Assembly: GCA_013433145.1 (NCBI GenBank)
Contig: CM024191.1
Location: 2,248,501-2,312,500 of the forward strand
From: Ascaris suum
Taxonomy: Eukaryota > Nematoda > Chromadorea > Rhabditida > Ascarididae
Direction: 5' to 3'
Length of the DNA stretch: 64,000 nt
Positions 56,027-64,000 of this stretch are shown here, piece after piece (within the stretch, counting starts at the first letter, position 1; each line of letters opens with the position of its first letter). Made by a program: the position numbers and the translations under genes. A model generated the notes under the pieces. That model did not search any database. It was given only the letters and a program-made list of their open reading frames with translations, and had not been told where the DNA came from.

Positions 56027-57817
56027 AATTTTGAATTTTGATCTTTCCCCGATACGCCGTAGAAAGTATTTCATTGAGCCATTTAATACCATTTCATAAA
56101 ACAACCTTTGCATTAGATAATTTTGACCGACTCTAAGGAAACGTAATTGCCTTGAGCGCGTTTAAGTTGGGCTTAGCTATGTTGTTCGGTAGCTTAGGTT
56201 TACTAAACCCTTTGTCAGATTAAGGTATTTTAGGCTTACGATCGGTGTATGGGACGTAACCCCGTTATAAACCGAGGAGCACCTCCATGCCCTTAACAGC
56301 TCTGTGTTCACAGGAAGAGGACATTATCTGCGCGCCCCTTATCGAAGAAAGTTTTGGTCTTTCGCAGTCGGTGGTCATGCTCAGTTGTGATGTATGAAAG
56401 GTTCAGGCTGTGCTCGAATATCCATATTGTGTATTGCTGCGAGAGGTTTTTGTCCACATATGAGTGTTAGAGAGAGGAAGGGAGAGGGGCTGGAAATTCT
56501 TTCATAGTGGACATTTCAGTAACTTATGCTACACGTGCATTATCTCCTTTTCTGTTCAGTTCCAGTCCAGTCAATATTTGGGATCTTTCTTCTTATACGA
56601 TTGTTTTGGAATATTAGAAGCAATTGCTAAATTATTTCATTTAACGGATATAGGAATGACAAGAGGAAATTATGATGCGGAAACTGATGTTCCGATAGGA
56701 AACTGTTTGTCCTTCGTTGTCATTAGAGTTTTAGCGTCAAAAAAGGGAGCACAGTTCAAACGAAGGCAGCCATAGAATGGCACCATCCAACAAAATCGAC
56801 GACCGGAGACTTTTATCCATATTAATTTTTGTAGCTTGTTTGATTCCTTTAACAAAGTCTATGCAGCCATTCATTGGCACATTTACGAGTGATCGATTGG
56901 CTTCGATATTTGCGTCATTGTAAACGAGAAGCGGCGTTGTTCTTTTTGTATGTCACCTCTGAGGTTTATCTCTTGTCTCATTTGTTTAAACTTATTTTTT
57001 ATGCTATATCTGAATGTGTTGTTTATGAAAAGACGAATAAATATTTAGTAATGTTAACGCGTTTGTTGAATCTCTTTAAAACGATGTTTTATCGTCGTGC
57101 AGTTTATCTATTCTTTTTTTTACTGCTTACTAAGCGAATTCACGAGATATTGCTTCCTGGCTTTCTGGAAGTGCTACTGAAGCTAAAAGATTGCTGACGG
57201 ATATATAGCTTGCACTCGAACCTGAGGTCTGCTGAAGCTTTGAACAGTTTTACAGTTTATGCCCGGAACTAACTATTACGGTGAGAAAAGATTATTCTAC
57301 ACACGCAAAGCTAACTTTAGAAGTAAATTTTGCGCTTATTTGTCGGTTTTGTTTGCGTTGTTTACGCGGAAAGGACTGGGCTTTTTTTTGGATCGGTCAC
57401 AATAACTGCTTAATTGACTTAGTTGTACTATTATTTCTTTTGATCAATAGGTTCTTTTAAACTGTGTTTCTACTTTCTTTTAAATTTTTGCTTCTTTAAG
57501 TTAGCCGCGTTTCAGTTTGTTTCAAACTTCTTTCCACATAAGAATGCTAATTTAAGCTGAATGTTGTTATGTCTGCACATCACAGCCAAAATCCATTTTC
57601 GCGAAAGGCTGCACAATATTTTTACTTTTCTTTCGAGTGAAATCGCTGTTCTTTAGTACTAAGGAACTAATTTTTTATTGCATTTAGTTCGATTTCAGTA
57701 GGAGTTTTTTTTAAGGAACAATAAGCTGCTGTGCTGCTGTGTATGTGAAACAACAATGAGAGACTGAGGTGGTGAAGCAGTATTATTTAGCAAGGCTTTA
57801 TATTTTTAATTACTGCA
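56027..57817. other. Intergenic region upstream of the SLC35E1-like gene
   Basis: 1.8 kb. Two plus-strand frames of about 100 codons (56464-56775 and 56874-57197) are open and hydrophobic in part, but show no family I recognise. TCTGTTCAG at 56552-56560 could be an acceptor for the first. They may hold missing 3' exons of the PEX3-like gene or be chance frames in AT-rich sequence. Confidence 0.4.
57781..57817 (+). promoter_or_regulatory. Possible splice or trans-splice acceptor before the SLC35E1-like start
   Basis: TATTATTTAG ends at 57790, 27 bases before the ATG at 57818, and an in-frame stop precedes it. It is an acceptable acceptor for a spliced leader or a 5' UTR intron, though a weaker match than the one at smg-9. 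Confidence 0.35.
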
Positions 57818-60800
57818 ATGCATATTTTGCCTCCACGTTGTCAGTTCGGGTGCCAAATTGTGTTGCTGTGTGTCTTTTGGTATTCGGTCAGTTCAGCGTC
57901 CAGTATCATCAATAAACTCACTTTACAAGTAAGTGCATACTCGTTCCTTGCATTAAATGATCGTTTCTAAGTATTCATTGAGTCGGCCGAATCCGTAGAT
58001 TTCAACGTCGCTAAATGAGCAGCGAAAATCAGCTAAAAACTGAGGAGAAATTCATGAAAACTTCAAATAATTAATGCATTATGAAGTAATGATCGTCGTC
58101 TATTTAGGCTTATTTGAGCTGCATCTCCAAATAAAAAATTAGTGTTGTTTTGCTTAAAGAAGTTGAAATTCACCCGTAATTATTCGAAATTCTATTATTT
58201 TCGTTTGTAATTTATTTTCTTGAAATAAGTCGGAAATTTAAAAGCTTAAATTACTGAAACACTGAAATAATATTAAATCGAAACATAATTTTGGAAGTAA
58301 TTACAGAAGGTATTTTTATTCGCTTTCTTGAAAAGAAGTCCATATTCACTCACATGGTTTATAAAATATATGAAGTAACACACCTAAGGTGTACTGCTTG
58401 ATTGAGTTCCATACTAGTTTCTGGTGCTCTGGCTATCCGATTTCATGTTGCAGCATCTATTCTAAAAATAAATCTAGCTACTGCACTCGCTGCCTCTTTA
58501 AACTTCTTCAGAATTACGGGCAGACGAAGTAATTTCCCGTTTTGTTTCAGAAGTATCCTTATCCGATGACAGTTGCTCTTGCATCGCTTTTGAGCATTCC
58601 CCTATATTCGAGTCCGTTATTGCGATTTTGGCAAATCAAGAAATGCCATGTGTCATCTTATCATATGACACGGTATGTAATACCTATATCTATTGGGAAG
58701 GCGTTTGCCGTTGCGAGTGCATATTTCAGCCTTTGGAAGGTACCCGTCTCATATGCGCATACAGGTTCGTTTGTTTGCAGAATATAGGAGAGCTTACTTA
58801 GATGTTTCGTGAGAGAATCTTAAACGTGGCTAAACAAGTGGGCAAGTTGGAAGATCCATCGGAAAGAGTGAGGACTCTAAAATTTATGACCAGTTTATGA
58901 AAAAGTGTGTGCGGTCGCACCTTTGATAAGCAGCGTGGTGCGATGGTAAGAAGATAGGTGAATGCAAGAGTAGTGGGAAAATACGGTCGCATTCCTAACG
59001 TGCAAAAAAGTGGCTCAAATGGATGCTGTGTGCGTTTTGGTACGAAGCTTCGTTTACCTGTTTTAGTGAAAGCGACGATGCCACTTTTCGCGGTTATCTG
59101 TGCGAGAGTGGTGCTGCACGAACGACAGACCTCACTGGTCTACTTCTCATTGCTGCCGATTATGGCGGGCGTACTGATCGCCTCTTTGACTGAATTATCC
59201 TTCAACATGGCTGGTTTGATATCCGCTCTGTTGTCTACGTCGACATATGCACTACTTAATGTGTTCGTCAAGCGAGTACGCTCATTTCGATGTTTATTCC
59301 ACTTCACATCGAGGAATAGTTCTATGATCCTGTAGAGTAGCACTTGCATTGTCTGATAGAAGAGGATAGGTGTGAACATATCATTTACATGATACCAAAG
59401 CATCGAGCAGCAGACTCTTTTTGGGTCACCGCAGCGCGATAACCAACTCAGATATGCCAGACTACATTTTTATGGCTGCTGTCACGACAATACCATGTAA
59501 AGCTGTGGGGGGAGGGGGGGGGGGGGAGGCATGAGACTGGACCATTATCCTTCTAGACAGCACTCTGTGGCGTTAAGCCATGCATTCATTCTTGTTGTTA
59601 ATGCTTTAACGACATGAAAGCTGACGTTGTTTCGATAGCCATGGCCTGAAATTATAATGGTGAAATTTATTCAGGTCTTGAAAGATACGAACATGCATCC
59701 GTTAACGCTGTTAACACTGAACGCTCAGATAGCAGCCTTAATATTCTTTCCTTTTTGGTGTCTTCGCGATGGATTTACAATATGGAACGGCATCACATCT
59801 CCGGTTTGTGTGTAATTTGTTGACAGGATTGTTGTTTATGACATTTGCGCAGTATCGTTTTACAGTGGATTTTGCAATGAGAAATCACCACAGTGAGGGC
59901 TTTCTTTGAGCTTTGTTTGCGTATCGAGGTTCTTTTTATCAACGGCATATGTGTTCGGTCCACGCTTAGCATTAGTATAATAGTTAACCACTGTCATTAC
60001 CTCTCGCATTTATCGTTGACTTGCTTTACCACATGAAAAGAGAGAAATATGAAGTTTTCCGGAGTGGGATGGTGACCAAGAACGGATATATGTTAACAGT
60101 CGTTCTGTTTGACAAAGGATATCATATTTCACCTTAGCGGCATATCTAAGGCTGTCATATTTTACGGTATGGATTGTATCTAACGCTAAACATTTCTAGT
60201 ATGATGTGAAACATTTATGCCTGTTTTCTTATCTTCTCGAATAGTTGTTGTTGTATCTTGACGCTTACTTTATTCTTTATATCCCGTTGTTATTTTATTT
60301 GTCCTTTTATTCTTTATATCATATAAGAGTAATAAGATTGGCGAACGAAGTCAGCAGTTTGTTGTAATGAAATAGTGCGTCAGTAATATTCGGCAACGAA
60401 CCGAGTAAACTTAGGCTGCGCTACGTTATACTATCATTTTCGCTAGACAGAAATGACAGATCTAATACATTTTGAACCGAATCAATGGTCTGTAGAGATA
60501 CGAAAGTTATGTTGCATTGGTACTGCGGTGATTTTTTTAGTGCCCAAATTTTTTAAATTTAGATTGCCAAGGTTTTCTTAGCATTCTGTGTCTGTTCAAG
60601 TTATGTTGTAAACCTCACTTTTATAAATATAAAAATGGAGCCATTGGATTGGTATATGCAAATTTTTGTGGATATTTTATATTCAAATGTGTTCTACTTT
60701 TTTGATTTAATTCGTTCTAGTCAACGATAATAGATGCTATTTACTGAAAAGATAACAGCATGTTTCTATTGTTGGTTCTATTTTTATGTTTTTGAAGGAG

Positions 60801-61691
60801 ATGACGCCGAGTAAGCCAGATGCGCGATTTATATTCTGTTTGCTGATTTCTGGGCTTATGTCATTCTGTCAGAATCTATGTGCTTTCACGTTAATTCATC
60901 GCCTCACCGCTCTTTCATATGCGGTCACGAATGCAACGAAGCGAATAACGGTAATCTCAGCGTCACTGCTAACATTGCGAAATCCAGTTAGCATCTCAAA
61001 CGTATTTGGAATGGTACTAGCTATTTTGGGCGTCTTGCTCTATAACAGGGTTCGTCCCTTAAAATTTCTTGTTTGCTGTTCTTTTTGTTATTTGTTGCTT
61101 TTAGGAAGGTAGGATGACGGTGGCATTCGATGCACAGTTCTTATGGTTGCTTTATTGTTTGCAATGCTTACCGAACAGTTTTAGTGAGGGGAGGGGAAGA
61201 TTTGACGAAGGATTTGAAGTGTTCACTGAGATGAAAAATTGAAAGTAGGTAGTTACTGTCGCATAACACTGATCAATGATTATCTAAAATGAGAATAACC
61301 GTGAGCATAAAAAAGTTCGTTTGAAGCCATCAGCGTAATCCTTTCGGATTAGGTGAAGAGATGTGCTGTTATTTTATTTCTTCAGGCAAAACAACGACAA
61401 AAGCAGAGCGCTCGCTGGTTGCCTTTGACGCGTACTGAGATGAGCCTTTCGGATGCGTCTCTCTTGACGCTAAATGATAGCTCGGTCGATATGGTTCCGT
61501 CTCCACCCCGGCTCCGTGTGAATGCAGATGATGAACGCTTCTCTTTAAATCATACGAGTCGACGTTTGGATGGGTTGGACACCTCGCTCTATATACGTTC
61601 TGATTCATCCCAAAAGGTATCCAAGGGGGACTTCTCTTCTCTGACACGAGAAGGTTCACCTCGAAAGATGCACGTTAGGTTTATGATGTGA
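57818..61691 (+). CDS. SLC35E1-type solute carrier (triose-phosphate/nucleotide-sugar transporter family)
   Basis: Multi-helix carrier of the drug/metabolite transporter superfamily, probably in Golgi or another internal membrane; the substrate of SLC35E1 is not established. Six exons in phase: 57818-57928, 58551-58764, 59067-59275, 59675-59803, 60801-61049, 61386-61691; 405 residues against 410 in human SLC35E1. Landmarks: VLLCVFWYSVSSASSIINK (helix 1), KYPYPMTVALASL, WKVPVSYAHTVKATMP, LLPIMAGVLIASLTELSF, KDTNMHPLTLLTLNAQ, LTALSYAVTNATKRITVISA, LLTLRNPVSISNVFGM and LGVLLYNR, followed by a soluble tail of about 100 residues rich in Ser, Asp and Arg. Every helix block and the family signature are intact, so it should be functional. 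The start gives a short N-terminus before helix 1, as in relatives. Confidence 0.93.
59507..59526. repeat. Interrupted G run
   Basis: Six G, one A and 13 G in the third intron of the SLC35E1-like gene. Confidence 0.93.
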
Positions 61692-62056
61692 TCTTGAGCA
61701 GATGGCAGATTGGTCCGTTCATTTCGTCACGAGGCTGTAGGCGGGGTTGTACTTTGTTAACATTATGTGCATTAGGCAGAGCTGTGAATGAATTTGAAAG
61801 TGCATCGATTTGTTGAGAATGTGTCCTTAATGCAGGAGAAAGTGCAGGAACATCAACATAATAGCCAAGGAAAGAATTCGGTTAGTACAATTATTAGAAG
61901 GGCATCACTGAAGTCATGTTAGAGAAGGTCCTCACACGGACATAACGAGGGGAATACGAAGATTACAGGTCCATTTGACGACATTTAAAAAAAATCTACA
62001 TGTCCATAACGAAGGAAGCAGAAGGTATGCTGTCGGTGTTTATAATCTGACACGCA

Positions 62057-62086
62057 GAAGTGTGTCGTAGATACCAGACACACTTC
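62057..62086. repeat. Perfect inverted repeat, 10-base stem and 10-base loop
   Basis: GAAGTGTGTC and GACACACTTC flank a 10-base spacer, 366 bases after the SLC35E1-like stop codon. If transcribed within a long 3' UTR it would fold as a hairpin; it is too short for a typical microRNA precursor. Confidence 0.85.
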
Positions 62087-62273
62087 GGCATCATTCTAAT
62101 GGAATGTGATATGACATTGAATTTATTAATTCACTTTTATGTGTTTTAATATGGTGTTGTAATGTGTTATGTTCCTGATGACAACTCTTCGCCATAGTCT
62201 CATGGCGGCGATACAGAAGAAGGTCTTATTGGAGTTTGGAATTCACTTCTGCATGCATTACGGAACGAGGGAA

Positions 62274-62284
62274 GGGGGGGGGGG
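62274..62284. repeat. G11 homopolymer
   Basis: Run of 11 G in the 3' flank of the SLC35E1-like gene. Confidence 0.93.
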
Positions 62285-63680
62285 CAGAAGGACTGGGAGC
62301 GGCGATTTTCCTTTTTGGTAATGGTAACTTTCGGTAAAGTGAAAGTCCTGCAGTTTCATTCAGGTCGCTTTTGTCTTACGTTCAGGGAACGCACTGACCT
62401 AATTGCTGTCTTTGGAGATGAAGCCGTTGTCATCAGATAAATTCTGCGAGAAATGGGCGCAACAACCTAATGTTTCCGCAGTCTCACCAGTAGTCACTTT
62501 TATTTCTTCTTTTGAGCATTCGCTTGCATTAACGACTTCTAACTTCCATTCTGTGCAATTTCGTTGAGACGAGTAATATTTTGTTTTAATTTTGTGCCAC
62601 TTTCAGGGTTCTTTTTTCATTGTTCTGACGCCGAACGACTTGTTTTCATGTAGCTAACACAAAAACACAACTGGAAAGCGGGAAGGTTGGGGAAAGCTGA
62701 AGGAGAGTGAAAAAACGATTACGAACAATTTGATACCGAAGGTCCACATATACCGAAGGTCGAACAATTTGAGGAGTTTTAGGTGCGTGATTTTGCGTAC
62801 AGTGGCCAATTGAAGCGGCTGCAGGTGATGCAGTTCACAGGAGTGCCACATAAATAGAATATGCGGTGCCTATATATTCAGCTGTGATATCCTTTTCGTG
62901 TTGTTCAATATCGGAACTGTGATGCTGGCTGCTGTTGATATGAATTCATGCTGTTTTTTGACACATGCATTCACTTTATGACCCTAATTAGTGAACGACC
63001 TTTCGGACGGGGGACAGATAGAGGGAGGGGGTGGCTAAATAGGAGAGAGCCTGATGAATGGTATCATTTGCTCACATCCCCCCGTATGAAGTGGTCATAG
63101 TTTCACTGGGGGCAGAGAAAATCTTTAAAAACCTTCCAGGGTTTTATAGCACCTGGTTTGTTAAGGCCTTTTTTCGTTAATGGTGCTGGGGTTTTATTTT
63201 CCCAGAGAGATTCTTGCAGTTGTTTATCATGAGCAGGTTTACTTGTTGTGATCCTTCTAATTGTTTTTCGTGATATACGTTCGCGATTGGGCTCATTGGC
63301 TTTGCCGATGCGGCCTTTGCAACTTCTGGTTACTGAATAAAGATTTTAGGGAAATCCCAATGCCTTCCTCAGGTGGAAGTAACGACTATAGGTTTGAGGC
63401 AAGTTTACTGACATAAACGTGGGAAGGATATGACAATATCCACAAAAAAGTATTATCAACTATTAACAACGTTTCAGTATATGAAGGGCAATTTGAGGAA
63501 ATACAGAAAGGCATGAGTGAAACGTTAAAACGTTGAACGATACGAGTGGAAACAAATGCAAAAATGCATTGATATATGGACGAGTATAACAGATTATGAG
63601 TGAAAAAATCGCTGAGACAACATCAGCTCAGGATGTGAAACTTTGATGAACGGGCATCTTCACATATACATGCGTAAATT

Positions 63681-63861
63681 TCACGTAGTACTGTTGCTCA
63701 ACGAAAAGAACAATACTTCCTTCTTGCCGTGCTTCTGTTTGAACTGGTGTGGCTCGATGCGCTTCAGGATTGCCGCCAACTTCTGCACGATTTCCGACTT
63801 CTCCATATCTCCACACTTCGACTTGATCTTTGATAGCAGCTCCTTCGTCGTATGCGGCTTC
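63681..63861 (-). CDS. TFIIF subunit alpha (RAP74/GTF2F1 homologue), last exon
   Basis: RAP74 is the large subunit of the RNA polymerase II initiation factor TFIIF; its C-terminal winged helix binds the FCP1 phosphatase and TFIIB. This exon starts after ATTTAAG on the minus strand with one base completing a codon (phase 2) and encodes KPHTTKELLSKIKSK, then KSEIVQKLAAILKRIEP, HGKKEVLFFSLSNSTT and a stop. It aligns over its whole length with the human end KPMTTKDLL, then LAQILKRLNP, then MHFSL. Only about 60 residues are inside the window; the rest lies beyond the right edge. The correct frame has no ATG, so a simple ORF search reports other frames here. A donor-like GGTTTTACGTAAAC at 63987-64000 may close the preceding exon. 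Confidence 0.85.
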
Positions 63862-64000
63862 CTTAAATAATGAAACTTGCAGACAGCAGGTAGGCTCGCT
63901 TAGATTCCGTTTTCTCCGTTCTACATGCCGTATCACAATAATCCGACTCCACTAATCGATTTCATGCAGAAGCGATATTTGGACTTGTTTACGTAAAACC

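Larger units (their letters stand above)
61692..63680. other. 3' flanks between the convergent SLC35E1-like and RAP74 genes
   Basis: 2 kb with no supported gene. Contains a perfect 10-base-stem hairpin (62057-62086), a G11 run, and a small duplicated stretch around 62725-62773 in which AACAATTTGA and ACCGAAGGTC each occur twice. AATAAA at 63336-63341 is on the plus strand and far from the SLC35E1-like stop. Confidence 0.5.

Overview
The window looks like nuclear DNA of a nematode, most probably a clade V strongylid (hookworm or trichostrongyle type). I infer this from AT-rich sequence, short exons (mostly 60-260 bases) split by introns of a few hundred to about 3000 bases, TTTCAG-type acceptors, an acceptor placed 8 bases before a start codon that suggests spliced-leader addition, and protein relationships (an ERK5/SMA-5-like kinase, SMG-9, TSN-1). 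No bacterial, plasmid or phage gene and no recognisable transposase, reverse transcriptase, tRNA or rRNA was seen.

Layout. 1-11324 (minus): the N-terminal 646 residues, in 13 exons, of Tudor staphylococcal nuclease (TSN-1/SND1), cut by the left edge. 11325-19765: gene-poor, with a perfect (AT)94 tract and a 64-base tandem duplication. 19766-22008 and 25382-28407 (plus): two tandem PLGRKT-like membrane protein genes with identical intron phases. 30999-37294 (minus): an ERK5/MAPK7-type kinase (SMA-5-like) whose activation loop reads TQY and sits on a NAGNAG acceptor. 37295-43854: AT-rich, with a four-copy 26-base repeat carrying octamer sites. 43855-53799 (plus): SMG-9, a nonsense-mediated decay factor, in ten exons. 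54799-56026 (plus): three exons that resemble the middle and C-terminal part of PEX3. 57818-61691 (plus): a complete SLC35E1-type transporter in six exons. 63681-63861 (minus): the last exon of TFIIF subunit alpha (RAP74/GTF2F1), running off the right edge.

The genes are ordinary, unrelated cellular genes; I see no pathway linking them. RNA handling recurs (TSN-1, SMG-9, TFIIF), probably by chance. Two of the best conserved genes each contain one single-base homopolymer length error that breaks the frame, which points to residual indel errors in the assembly rather than to pseudogenes. The points most worth checking are the TQY/NAGNAG site in the kinase, the two PLGRKT paralogues that lack the C-terminal lysine that named the family, the octamer repeat, and the set of long G/C tracts. 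Exon boundaries were read by eye from splice signals, reading phase and remembered family sequences, so they are models, not transcript evidence.
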